A model generated the notes under the pieces. It was not told the origin of the DNA, did no database searches, and saw only the letters and a program-made list of their open reading frames with translations. Both the position numbers and the translations under genes were made by a program. Of a DNA stretch of 64,000 bases, positions 1-12,100 are shown piece after piece. The stretch is from Chromera velia (Eukaryota; Sar; Chromeraceae), in NCBI GenBank assembly GCA_018398765.1, contig JAHBMJ010001694.1:4234-68233 (forward strand), written 5' to 3'. The first letter of the stretch is position 1. Every line of letters begins with the position of its first letter.

Positions 1-87
1 CCTTGCAAGGAAGGCATTCCCCTCTCCCTCTCAGGAAGGATCCGCCCTCTCCCCTCAGGAGTTTTTCTCTCCTCTTCTCTACCCCCC

Positions 88-111
88 AGAAAGAAAGAAA
101 GAAAGAAAGAA

Positions 112-143
<32 letters not shown>

Positions 144-154
144 AAAGAAAGAAG
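88..154. repeat. (AAAG)n microsatellite
   Basis: An almost pure run of AAAG units with two register shifts. It lies in the part of the NMT gene left of exon 3, so it is most likely intronic. A second simple repeat of the same gene, (TC)n, is at 419-448 between exons 2 and 3. Confidence 0.9.
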
Positions 155-249
155 AGTTACATCTCCTCTCAAGGGTCCTTCCTCCCTCCCTATGCTTCTC
201 TGTCCGCACTTCTCCCCTCACTCGCTAACTGACTCATTGACTGACTGAC

Positions 250-416
250 CTGCTTGACGTCTGCGGGCGTTTTGGGTGCGTCGATCGGCCCGTATCCCTG
301 CGCCGTCGATACATCTCACAAAGGAAACAGGGAGAAGAGAAGAAGGTTGCTCGTAAACAGAAGAGAAATCAAGGGCACCTGATTACCTCCCTCCATCTCT
401 GCACCATCAAAGATGG

Positions 417-449
<33 letters not shown>

Positions 450-1465
450 ACTCACGGAATCCAATCCTTCAACGTGCTTCGGGGAAGAAACGATTCTTCA
501 ACTAACCATCAGAACAGAGAAGAAGAAAAACACCTCTCCTCCCACGATCGAGGAGGGTCTTGCGGCCTGACTGTGAAATTCCTCAACTGGCTGATCAAAC
601 AGCAACAACAAGAGCTCTATCTTTGGACCAAAGAAAAAAGGTAGATTCATCTCACTCCATTCATCCACCTCACCCCACCGAGTTTTCACATCCTAAGCGA
701 GGGCCCTAAAAAGTGCACAAATGCACTGCCCCAGGAGGCCACCCATTGCCATGCCAACTACTCAGAAAAAAAGGCAACCTCTTCGGAGTGACACCCAGTC
801 TTTCGTCTAATGCCGTCCTCCGCCAGACTGCATGACTCACTGACCGTGTGTTCGCCCTCTTCGTGAAGTTTCGGGACAGGCTGTGTGTCCCAAAACTCGT
901 GCGCGGCCTTATTTTCCCTCCCCTGACGCATCTTCTCATCTGACGCACACACCCATACACGCACACAGACAGATCGAGACGGATCTCAGTGGATTGGGTC
1001 GAGTCACATGGAAAGAAAACAGGAGAAGCAGAAAGAGGAGGTCCACACCTTGGGTGAAAGCAGAAGGGCGAAAGAGGGGAGGGAGGAGAGTAGAAGGAGC
1101 GCGACTGGAGAGAATATGGCGGAAAGAGTGGCAGTTGCAGAAGAACGGGAAGTCAAATGAGTGGACGGAGGAGGCTTGTGAACAGATACTCGAAGGTTGA
1201 ATATATACCAAGCAAAAGCGCAAGAAGGGAGCATGTGAGTGATCCTTCACTGACTGTGTCGCATAGCCTCCTCTTGTCGCATTGCGAAGAGCGCCTTCTC
1301 TGTGAGTCTCCCTGTGGGCACCATTGCGCCCCCTCTCCCCGCCTCACAAGTTCCGGCAGGGGCAGTACTGGCGCTCTGCGGAGGTGGCGCACCAGTTTCT
1401 TCGTTTTCATTATCACAGCAGCTGTGGCCGTGGCCACAGCAGGAATCCTCTCCCTTCTCTGCCAT
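250..1465 (-). CDS. NMT: Glycylpeptide N-tetradecanoyltransferase (N-myristoyltransferase), N-terminal part
   Basis: NMT transfers myristate from myristoyl-CoA to the N-terminal glycine of proteins, so they attach to membranes. Three minus-strand exons can be read: 1465-1255, 939-845 and 297-250. Phases agree (70 codons plus 1 nt, 2 nt plus 31 codons, 16 codons). Exon 2 carries the NMT hallmark FWDTQPVPKL at residues 86-95, followed in exon 3 by GPIDAPKTPADVK, the place where the family has its conserved G-x-I-E/D ... K ... DV(R/K) stretch. The N-terminus is a variable, Cys/His-containing leader (CCGHGHSCC), as expected for the non-catalytic NMT N-region. An in-frame ATG at 1501 is an alternative start. 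All three donors are GTCAGT. The acyl-CoA and peptide binding domains lie off the left edge, so activity cannot be judged. It is divergent from the oxygenase gene at 2220. Confidence 0.88.
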
Positions 1466-2219
1466 AGGGACTTTCCCTTTTTGTGAGAAGACAGAAAACA
1501 CAAGAGCGCGAGAGACGGCGCCTGGTCGAGGGGAAACTTAGCCAAAGACAGAAAATCTCCAAATGAAATTTCAGCAGTTCAAAAGACCGCAGCTAGCGTG
1601 TTGGCAGACAAATAGTCTAAAGACACGCTCTCTAGGTTCAAATGCGGATCGGGTAGGTGACGCCGGAGCTATACAGAGCTCCTTGCTTCCTTGGCCATCC
1701 ATGGCCATCCTTGTCAGATCTTGTCATGCAGATCTGAATCATTGCATGGTGCTTTTGTGACTTCGGGCCGCGGCCCGCGGGCCCATGCACGGGTGACTCG
1801 GGCCCGCGCGCGGGTGACGGGGCCGCGCATGCGACGGCGGCCGTCTCCGACTCTCCGGACATCTCCGGACCATCTCCAGAGTCCAGACCGCAGAAAGATC
1901 CAATCTCATCATATGCAGGCATTATGCAGGCTCTGGAGATCTCTGGAGCACCTCGGAGTCTGAGTCGGCAATTCTCGGAGTTTCTCAGTCTAATTAAGTG
2001 AGCAATTATCTGATGGAAAGACCTATGGCTCGAGAGCCTCTTCGACCTGCCAATTTGTTGTAGCTGCTCAGCCTCCACGGAGGCTCCACCTGCGTTCACT
2101 GTTTCCCTTTTTCTGTAGACTCTCTAAAGATCTGTGCGTTGGAAGTACAGACATCTTCGAAGAACTGTATGCCTGGCTGATTTGAATCAGAAGTAATCCA
2201 GACGCACGAAGAGGCCACG
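1466..2219. promoter_or_regulatory. Shared intergenic region of a divergent gene pair
   Basis: This 754-bp stretch separates the start codons of the minus-strand NMT gene and the plus-strand oxygenase gene, so it must hold both promoters. A dense GC cluster of repeated GGGCCC/GCGGCC words lies at about 1765-1850. No TATA-type element or initiator could be assigned by eye, and no further gene was seen. Confidence 0.5.
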
Positions 2220-2986
2220 ATGCGCGCGTGTGTGTTGACTTTTTTCCCCTTCTTTTTTCACTTCGCCATCGTCACAGCAGAAGACCCTCGACGCACCACT
2301 CGTGTATCCGATGTGTGTCAAGGAGACGGAGACGGCGCCAAAGTCTGTAAAGAGCCCTCTTCGCCCTCAACTCCCTCCGCCCCCGCCCCGGCCCCCCCTC
2401 TGCAGGACGGCCCGACCCTCGCACGGGAGATCGATCTGAAAACTTTGTGGGGCCTGCCGGACCTCCAACACAGGGCGCTCTACCTATGGGAAAAGTGAGT
2501 TAGCGCGGTGTGTGTATCTTGACCCACTTCTTATCGAATATGACGATCCCATTCTATCTTCACACACGTCCTTCTGTTTGTTGGTGTGAGGATCTTTTGT
2601 AATCGTATCGTGGAACCAAGCAGCAGAAACAAAAACCCGTACAGCCGTGAACTTTCCCTAGCTGTCCATCAATCTACGAGCGCATTGAATTAACTTTTTT
2701 CACCTGCATGAAATCAGAACTTAGGGGGCCGGAGGGTGCATGAAATTTCCCCTAGCTATCCCCTTGCAGGTACGACCGTAACGCGGCGCTTCTGTATGCG
2801 AGGGAGGAGGTGAACAGGCTGGGGGGCCCATCCTCGTCTGTGGAGACAGGGGGCATTGGGAGAAGGTCAGGTGAAAGGAAGAGTCTGGTGGACGCACTGA
2901 TGGTGGTCAACAGGATGGAATTCGAACTCATGCGGCCGGTGGAGGCACTGCAGGCGGCTCTCAGGGCACTGGAACTCTGCTCTGTC

Positions 2987-3053
<67 letters not shown>

Positions 3054-4657
3054 TTGTGTGTGTGTCTATATCAAGAAAGGAATTCAATACAAGTATCCGT
3101 ATTCTGGGAGTGAGGGGACAAGGGGAAGGAGAAGAAAAAAAAGATGAAAGAAGAACCATTTTTCTCTGCGAGTGAGCAAACACGAAAGAAATGCCTGCTC
3201 ATCGACGGTCTTTTGCTGTGCGTTTGTGGAGAAGGAACGCGAACTTGCAAGAAGGCAGAAAAAATGCAGAAAAGCTTTGAGCTGCGATGCGTACGCACAA
3301 GGATCGGCAAAAGTTTTCTGTCGCCTTTCTCGATCTCCTTCAGAAAACTGTGCAAACAGGCAAGCAGAAGGAGAGGCAGGCAGGCAGGTAGGGTCTGCTC
3401 GGGCACGAGGCGTCCTTCCCGCCCCCTTCCCTCCCACACACTCACCTTTTGTACCCCTGGCATTCCAGCTTGATGCATGTCCTTTTTTTCTTCCCCGCTT
3501 TCTTCTTTTATTTCTGCAGACACAGAAGGTGAGGGAGAAGATCACCAAAGTGATCGTATCGCAAACAGGCGTCCTCAAAAAGCAACTGGATCCTTCCGAG
3601 CTCTCTGTCCTGAAGATTGTCGTGCCGAAGGCGTTTGACTTGACAGAAAGAGAAAAGAACATTGTGGGTGGAGGGACAGAAGAGGAAGAGGCAAAGACAG
3701 AAGAAACGAAAGGACCTTTGGGGCCCTTGACGCTTCATCCTGTCTCCGCACAAGACCTCTCACATGGACTCCGAATGCTCTGGCCGTCCCCGATTCTTCA
3801 TGTCAACCTGGTCAGCTGCTCTCTCTGCATGTCTCTCTCTCGTTCAGTTTTTTTTAATTCCTTTTCTGGTAGCCTGCATGCCTGCAGAGACATGGAACAG
3901 GTGGGAGGGAATGTTTGGGGGGGAGGAGGAGGAAGAAGAAGAAGAAGAGGGGGAAGTTTGCATGCCTTCGGGGTCTGCTTGCTTCTCTTTGTGTTCACAG
4001 CTCGCGGGTTCCTTTTTTGCTTGGCCGGCGCGGACGGTTTGCCCGTTTCACTTTTTGCGTGCGTGCAATCCCATTGAACAGAGCCCCACCCCACTACTCA
4101 CTCTGCCACCCACGCACACCGGAGAAAGAGCTCAATAACAACAAAGATCCTAAAGCTCTGATGAACGCCAACCAAGATACTCACTCCAACTTGCTCTCCT
4201 CACTTGCGCATGAATTTTCGGGGCGCTTCGCATACAATTGAAAGAACCACCTAGCCATCTACCCTGCCTCAGTCTCCTCTCCTTTCTGTGTGTGCATCCA
4301 GAAGACGCGAGTGGACATGCAGAGAAACTAAGAGAAGATGCGTGTGTCAAGAAATGAATTTGCGCACGTGCACTCCTCGCAGGTGAAGGAAGGGGCAGTC
4401 AACTCGACTTCCATCTCATCCGTGAAGGAGAGTGCGCTCTCTGCTTTCCTCCGATTCATCAGAGAGAGGGAAGAGGAAAGGGAGGAGGAATGGGCAGAGA
4501 GAGGAGGGCACGGGGGGAGAGGGACAGAGGAGAAAAGGGACTTGAACAACGAATTCTTTTCATGGCAGACGAAGGCGATGTACGATGAAGATCAAGAAGT
4601 GGAGGTGGGTACAGATAAACAGAGTGTGTGGACGCGCGTGTTCATATGAACGCATTC

Positions 4658-4710
<53 letters not shown>

Positions 4711-6780
4711 AGTGTGTGTGTGCTTGTGAGAGTGTGTGCATGTGCATGTACAGATTGGTTGATGGTAGATGTATGAATGTGTCGCTGCAGATAGCCCACC
4801 GCATGGCATCAGGTAGCGGAGTCCCCGAATTTCATCGGAACCCCGCCTTCAGAGAGGTCTGTCGGTCCGTCGGTCGGTCTGTTAGGCATCAAATGAAATT
4901 GAACAGAGAGAAGGAAGGAAAGAAAGAAAGAAACCAAAACGAAGGATGGACGGAAGAGAAACAAAACCGACTGCACTATCAAGGAAAGAAGATAGGCCGA
5001 GGGAAGAAAGTGCCGTAAAATTGACTGTGAGTTGTTTCTTCTTGTTCTCTGAAACGGCATCATGAGGTCCTTTCTGCCTTAATTCATCACTGACAGAAAC
5101 ACTCGAGGGCCTTCATTTGATTAATCGTTTCTTCTGCATGTGTAGTCTCTCTTCTTTCTGACTGTCCATTGGGGGGCAATGGCTTTGTGAGAATCACGAC
5201 TTCTCAATGAGCAGACGGGACGGCTACTTCGGAAAAGTGTGCAACTCATTGGCATGCTCACTTGAATGGAGAACCGGGGTGTCCAGAGTACACAGTTATT
5301 CTTTTGCTTGTGCGTGCATGGGTGTGTACATATGCATGTGCATGGATAAGTGCAGAAGAGTCTGTGAATGTGTGTATGTGTGTGTGCGTGTGTGTGTGTG
5401 TGTTCTGTTTTTGCCTCCTCCCTGCAGGTCCGAGACGCCGTTGAAGGGTACATGAGGGGTTTTGCGGAAACCACAGGAATGGATATGTCGCCCTACCAGT
5501 ATCTCTACTCGTGGGCTGGTGTGCACGGTCAGTTATCATGCCCGGCTTCGGAATCAGAATCCGTCCTTGTTTTGTTTTTCTGTCAGAGAAACGCGAAAGA
5601 CGAAGAAGGCAACTGCATGAGACAAAGGGGGGGTCCTTCCAAGAGAGGACGTGTTGTTACAGGATGAATCCGTTTTGTCGTTCTCTTTTCGTGCTTTGAC
5701 AGTGACCCTGCATGCAGTGCGTCAGGGTGAATAACAGGAAATCTTGGCGTGATTTGTGTGCAAACTGCTGTAGAAACTTTCCCATCCGTAGGACGGTAAA
5801 ACTCAAAGATTCTCTGTGCGAAAATATCTTTTCCTTCCACACTGACTGCATGTGTGCGTTCAGGCCAGAACACTCACCACGCCGTCCATGTGCACGAAGA
5901 TTCGGTTGTCTCGGCTGTGTTCTACTGTGCGGCGCCGGGGGGGGCCGCGGGACTGACTCTGTACGACCCGAGGGGGCGCCACCCTCTGGACGGCCTCAGC
6001 GATTCGGAGGCGTCTCCGCCTTTCGGGGGGGGGAGCCTGAAGAGGGGGGGGGCTGCCAGTGGGGCTTTTATCATCAGTCCTCGGGAGGGGGATCTCGTCG
6101 TGTTCCCCTCCTGGCTGCGGCACGGGGTGAGTGGGTGGGGATCTGCCATTCAATCAGTGTTCGTATTTCATTTGGGTGTCACAATTCAGGTTTAATTGAA
6201 TTTATGGTGTATATGCTTCCCTTGAGTATGCTGACGCCGTTTTTCTTTTTGTGCTTATTGTCGCGTTTGGTAGATCTTCAATAGACTCACCTCTGCGGAC
6301 GATGTGTTCGAGCTTTTTTTTGGTGGCCTGGTGCATGCTTGTGTTCTTGTATGGTAAAACATGCCTAAGTAATGTATCGTAATGTGCCTCTCTTGATTCT
6401 GTGGCTCGCGCGCGCGCGTGTGTGTGTGTGTGTGTGTGCGCGCACAATCAATGAATTTGAGCGTGGGGCAGGTCGGTGAGGGGTCGAACGTCTTTACAGA
6501 GGAACCTCGAGTGTCTGTTGCGTTCAATTTGAGGGGGCAGTGGGCGGCTGGGCGGAAAGTGGCAGATCTCCCAGCGGTGCGATTTGAAGTTCCAGACTCG
6601 AATGGCCAGCGAGAGGGTCCCGAGACCGCGAGCCTCAAGTCTAAGAGTGGCACTGCTGAAGAGACGCTGGCATTGCGGCTAGATGGCGGGGGGGTTCTGA
6701 GGTCACAGTCGTCGGAAGTGGGTGTTCAGACCTTGCAATCTGTTGGTCATGGTGTATCCAGTGTGCGTTCTTCAAGCTAG
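2220..6780 (+). CDS. 2-oxoglutarate/Fe(II)-dependent oxygenase family protein, probably secretory pathway
   Basis: Eight exons: 2220-2494, 2770-2983, 3520-3810, 4383-4604, 4791-4856, 5428-5527, 5864-6126 and 6472-6780. They join in phase to 579 codons plus stop. The N-terminus (MRACVLTFFPFFFHFAIVTA) looks like a signal peptide, so the enzyme probably works in the ER or beyond. After a Lys/Glu-rich helical part, exon 3 ends in LWPSPILHVNL, like the start of the small 2OG-FeII_Oxy_5-type domain. Exons 6-8 hold the core: SWAGVHGQNTHHAVHVHEDS with the likely HxH/HxE iron site (H398-E401), FPSWLRHG with the distal His476, and EEPRVSVAFN with Arg490 as the expected 2-oxoglutarate ligand. The family catalyses oxidative decarboxylation of 2-oxoglutarate coupled to substrate hydroxylation; the substrate is unknown. 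Introns hold TG and TC/TG repeats. Residues 491-579 after the core are Ser/Gly-rich and unassigned. The family call is firm, the subfamily less so. Confidence 0.82.
2986..3067. repeat. (TG)n microsatellite in oxygenase intron 2
   Basis: A run of about 35 TG units starts right after the exon 2 donor (2984), so donor and repeat nearly touch. Other TG runs of this gene are at 5360-5402 (intron 6) and 6414-6438 (intron 7). Confidence 0.9.
4659..4734. repeat. Composite (TC)n(TG)n repeat in oxygenase intron 4
   Basis: About 12 TC units switch directly into TG units. The same order on the sense strand recurs at 16230-16290 and 51584-51672, and as its complement (CA)n(GA)n at 35157-35206. Confidence 0.85.
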
Positions 6781-7664
6781 AGTCAAATTTACCGTGTCCT
6801 ATTCAAAAGTTTGCACTTGTTTTTACAAAAACCGTGAAAGCGGTATGATGAGCTAGAATACTAGTGTGACTAGGTGTAGCAGTATGATTGACAGTCATTG
6901 ACTGAGCGGCCAGTCTGAGCCTAGGTCTGGGCCTGACTCAGTCAGGCTGGCTGACTTCTTATGTAATATAGTAGTAATATTCATTAACTGTCTTCAATTT
7001 CAGTGTCACGAGTCAGTGATCGACATTCAGACACACAAAATTATCATAAATCGACTTAGATTAATTTTTAATACTAGTCTTAATACGTTAGAGTGGGAGA
7101 TCGAAAAAGAAGATGACCCTTTTCCACGAATTCGACGTGTGGGACTAGCTAAGTAACTTACAGGCCTGGGGCCTCAGACTAAGATGATTAAAAAGAAACC
7201 CAGGGCTTACTCGCTAGCTTGCACAGCCGGGGCGCCAGACTTTTGGCCTGCTAGCTAGAATTTTGGTAACTTAAGCTCTTATAATCGACATCCAAACCTG
7301 ATATTTGGAGCACCTTCATTCTGTTGAACACTGTATTCTGTTTAACCTCTATATTTAAAGTCCTCTAAAAGACAAAACGGCAACAATGTTCTAGGACACC
7401 AATAAATCATTAGATAAATCCCTTATATCACTTATCACTTATTATGATATTTAAGGCTGTATGTTGCTTGATAACAAAACTAAATTGATTACTTGATTAC
7501 TCCGAAAAACTTTAAAACTATGAGAATTGAAGTGAGACGTTTCTTGCTAGAAGTGAGCTACAGAACATCGACAGAGTTTGTGGCACCTTTCTGCGAGTGA
7601 AAACGGTGGAGATTTTGTGATAAACGAAGCATTCTTATCATAGCCGTCTCCGACTCAGCAGTCA
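6781..7664. other. AT-rich stretch without recognised gene
   Basis: Composition drops to AT-rich directly after the oxygenase stop codon. Only short broken frames are present, and no terminal repeats or RNA gene were found by eye. The 3' UTR and polyadenylation site of the oxygenase gene should be at its left end. Confidence 0.5.
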
Positions 7665-8706
7665 ATGGCAGAATTTCAAACCGAACTCAGTCTCAGAGCG
7701 CTGGAGACCATCTCACTCACCCAATACTTCTTGACAGTGCCCTGTGCGTATTCTTTGCCAATTATGGAAAGACTTAGAGATTGTTTGTCAGTGTTTGTTG
7801 GAAACGTTGAACGGGTATACTGCGCGCTTCAGCCTACCCAAGAGAAAGAGTCCCAACCGCCGCCCGAAACTTCTCTGCAGACAAACAAGGAATTCTCAGA
7901 AGAGAAGAAAAAAAAGAAGACGCGCCGGTCAAAAAGATATTCCCAGAAGAAGTAGAGAGAAGTGCAGAAGGCACAGACGAAGCGTGATATATTTTATGAA
8001 GAGCAAAGTGAAGAATCATGCCGTCTCCAGCAAAAACACGTGGAAGCCAAGTCTGTATTCCAAGCAGCGCTTTCCGCAGACGTACCTGAATGGCGCCCAA
8101 GTCAAAGAGGCTTTAGCAATAACAAGAAGATCCCAGATTCAAAGGCCGCGGACAGGGCAAGCGCTGCCGCAAGCCCCAACCCCAAAGCCACCCCCACATC
8201 TTAGCATCCTTCGCACAGCTGCTTTACCACCCCTATAGAGAGAGAGTCCCATCAAGTAAAAGTTTCTGAAACAGAGAGAAAGTGGGTAGAAGATATGGTT
8301 AAACTCTATATGAAAAAGAGTTTTGGTGGTATGATTGTGGCCAGGCTCTTAGAGAGTGTGAGAACCGTGACCGAAGGAAGGAAAGTTGCTTTCCTCCAGT
8401 AAGGAAGGTTACAGGTCCTCGAGGACTGCATCCACGGAAACAGATTGGTAGAAAGGATGAAGGGTATCCCGGAAGAATAGGAGTCCCTGATGAGGAATGG
8501 AATCCTTCTGCAGGTTGTAAAAGGCACTTTGCAGGCTGTTGAAACTTTGTTTTGAAAGAGATCAGAGAGGCATACAGAAGAGGAGAGGGGAACAAGATAG
8601 ACATGACTTTGTACACGATCTCTCGCAGTGAAAGAACATTTCCTAAAGAGGTGAGAGACAAGGCGAGAGAGATCTTTCGATGCCTCTTTCTGAACAAAGA
8701 AAAGTA
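7665..8706 (+). pseudogene. Coding-like region with broken frame, unidentified
   Basis: From the ATG at 7665 a 96-codon frame ends in a Lys/Arg-rich tail. Further right, two stretches look coding in composition: about 8273-8400 (TERKWVEDMVKLYMKK ... ESVRTVTEGRK, ended by a TAA) and about 8555-8706 (EIREAYRRGEGNKIDMTLYT ... ending FLNKEK and stop). They are in different frames with stops between. This is either a decayed gene or a multi-exon gene whose introns I could not place. No family was recognised. The region is less AT-rich than its surroundings. Confidence 0.3.
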
Positions 8707-9044
8707 AAATAGAGGGAAGATGTTTTTCTAGGATGTTTTTGCTCATTCAATTTTCTGCATTCGATTGATTCATTTACTTTTTCCATTGTATCCTCATCTT
8801 TGAAGTCATACTTGGTCCCGTTCTTTCTCTGTCATGTTGCTAGGAGTCCGTTCATAGATTCTCTGCACCAGGTCCTGTTTTGTTGCAACTGGTTTCTTCT
8901 TGAGTATGAGGAAATGGAAATGAAGAGAGCCAACCAGAAGAGAGGGTTTTATCTCCATTGCACCCAGTGCTGAAAGTAATGAAAGGCTAAGAGTGAACCA
9001 AGTCCATGATACTCAAAAAGAAGAAACGGAAGCATCGGACGGAC

Positions 9045-9046
<2 letters not shown>

Positions 9047-9087
<41 letters not shown>

Positions 9088-9143
9088 AAGAAAGAAAGAA
9101 AGAAAAAAAGAAAGAAAGAAAGAAAAAAAAAAGAAAGAAAGAG
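9047..9143. repeat. (AG)n(AAAG)n microsatellite
   Basis: About 16 AG units pass into AAAG units broken by A runs. The long Lys/Arg/Glu frames across it are products of the repeat. Confidence 0.9.
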
Positions 9144-12100
9144 ACCTCATCTTGGGTGGAAAAAAGGAAAAAGAAGAGATCTAATAAGAAGAGAAGGGTT
9201 TCGCTACTTGGCCCAAATGCGGAAAGGGGAAAAGAAAGGTGAACCGATTGGAAGCTCAGTATGAAGGCCTAAGAACTTGTATAGACGGTTTGTGATCTCT
9301 TTGTTTTAGCAGATCTTTGTTTATCATTGAGTCGCCAAACACTGAGTATGGAATAAAAAAAGCAGAGAGTCCGACCCAACCAGAAGAGAGAGGAGTATCA
9401 AAGCCCATCGCTCCTTTAAAAGAAAGGAACAAAAAAAAATCGACCTGCTCAGATGGATGGAAGACAGACAGACAAACAAAAGAAACTAAATCTTTCAATA
9501 TCGTTGCTGTTATTGTCCTCAGGCTGATGTTCATCTTTTTCCTTTTCATCCCATTTGTCAAGTCAGCAAGAAAGCAACTATGAAGGGGTTTTTGATCTTG
9601 ATCTTGTCATGCAAGTGATAATGAATCGACGATCATGCCTTTTCTGGTTAAAAAAGAAGTGTAATGTGTAAACCACATCACATGTAAAGGCTTAGGCTGT
9701 ATGTGTACAACAAAGAAGTTGATTGAAAACGGCCTGGAAGAAATTCCAGGCGGGCCATGGGGTGTGGTCTGAGCCTCAGCGATGGGGCACACACCCCTGC
9801 CGTTTGCAGGGGGACTAATACCCAGACTGCGGAAGGCTGAATTCGTGAGCAGCTTTCTCTTTTCTTGAACCGAGGCTACCACCCAAGTGACAGCCTCTTC
9901 AAAACTCGCAATGTCCCGAAGGACACACAAAAATGATTTTGGCAGTGCCTCTTTTTTCCACAGACTTCACGAAAGGACTTTTTCGGTCGGAGACGGTAGT
10001 GATTTCAAGTATGTCAAAGGAACGCGCGACCTCCGGAGACTGATGCGCTAATACTGTCCCAGGAGCAATCCTTGGCAGACAGGAATTTGACAGTGGTTTT
10101 TAGCAAAGGCATGCATAACAAAAACCTCGATCATCGTTTGTAGCAAAGGTAATGCAAAGAACTCAGGGGGAGAGAGAGATATGGAGGCCTTATATATGGA
10201 GACCAGCCTTACGCAGGGTTTAAACACGTAAATTGAAACGCGCCTAGCTTCGATCGCACGTCGCCGCGTGTCGGCGTGTGGCCGCGCGGCCGGGAGACTC
10301 CAACACCGCCGGACCCTTCTGAAAGGTCTTGCATGCATGTAAGCCCTCTGAACGAAAATTGTTGAGGTATAACTTCTCCATTGAAAACATGGTTTCAAAA
10401 AAATGACCTTTGGCAGTCCTCTGACCCTCTGCTGATCTCAAACCAAAGCTCTTTAACGCGATTAAAATAATCAATCATAATTAATTAACTTCTGAAAAAA
10501 GTGATTATATTTAATCAATTTTGATTATACAGCCTTATAAGTTTGGAACATAATTTTATTAAACCAAATTACTTTTAAATTAATCAACCGACGAAGCCAA
10601 GCTCGTATGAGAAAGAAACTCTCACGCGTTCTCACGCGAGCTACTGTAGAGGTACACACTCGATCACGAAAGAGAGCAACGTACAGTGCATGCAAAACCT
10701 GTACTGGAAGAAGGGAAATAAATTTAGGGTCCGAATCAGAGAAGACTCGGAAGTCACATCGGAAGTACTTCTGCCCTACAATAAAAAGGGCACACATGGA
10801 CATACATACAGACGATCTGGAAACAAGTACTGACTAGGGTACTGAAAGACATACAAAAGTAAATGGCATATTTCCTTAAGTACCTAGACGTACCTAGACA
10901 TAGATAGAAACTGTTACCGATAAGAAGACCTAGAAAAAGATAGGGCTGCCGACAAACAGCCATTCAGACAAGCAAGCAAGAAGATACACAAAAAATAATA
11001 AAAAGTCAGGCATTGCTAATCCGGCAACTACCGGCAACTAAACAGGTAAGATAGACAATAAAGTTTAGTTAACAGATCTGGACCTGCGGCTGTCTCATAG
11101 TTGAGGTACATTAATTGCTAAGTATAGAGCTCCTACCAGTACGCTGCTCAGCCTTCATCAAAGAAACCGACTAAAACCGACTAACTTGTCCATTCTATTG
11201 AGCTTCAGATTCAAGTTCAGAATCTTTGAAGTTCAGATCGCCCTTCGCTTTGAACCAAATTTTTATGTCAGCTCAAAGAATCGACTTGGTTTGACTAGGT
11301 TTGACTGACCTTCATATGAAGCGTCATCAAGGAAGTTTTCTTTCGGCACGCAGGGTTGGTATACATATGATGACACACTTTATTCGAAAGAGAATTTTAA
11401 AAGTGTGATTCTTAGTAGTGTTTTGAAGACAATTATCACTAATTGCAAAGCTATTTTATCTTTAAGTCTTAGTTCTTGGTCTACACTAGTACTTAGTTTC
11501 AGTAGCCAGGGAGGTACATAGTTTTACTGGTACTAAGTTTTATGTTTATATCTTGTTTGTATCTACTTAAACCTAAAGTTACTTCTACATTGCTTCAATT
11601 CTAGCTTTAATTTAGTGTTCTAGCCTTGTTTTCATCAGTAAAAAACAAAATTGTGGGTCTATCCTCTTTTAGCTATGTACCCAATCTAGGTACTCAATAT
11701 ATTTAGTGATTATACCATGATTATGGGAATTTGAAAGTGATTAATTATGAATAAATATATTTTTTGATTATAGAGCCTTGTTTAAAATTAATGAATCTAA
11801 AGTCTTTTCCTGGAGAAGTTTTCTATTGGAAAACCTACTGGAAAACTTGAATTTTTCGATGCATATACTACTCATAAAAGTTTTTTAAATAGTAAATTCT
11901 TACTTTTTTCCCTATACCGTGGTCGACACTTTTAACTGATACATTTTTTTAAAAAAAGTGTGTGCGCGCATGTTCAGCTTGGAGACTTGGAGCGGACTAA
12001 AAGAGACGCTGTGTCCGAAGCGCGGCACCACCAGTTCAGTGGAAATCGACCAAATCAAGGAGAAAGTCCATCCAAAACCGCGGCTAAGAGGCCTGAAGGT

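Noticed and set aside
3172-4077. A 301-codon plus-strand frame as one exon of the oxygenase
   Set aside because: Only 3520-3810 keeps phase with both neighbours and has the domain motif; the rest is read-through into introns with good splice sites.
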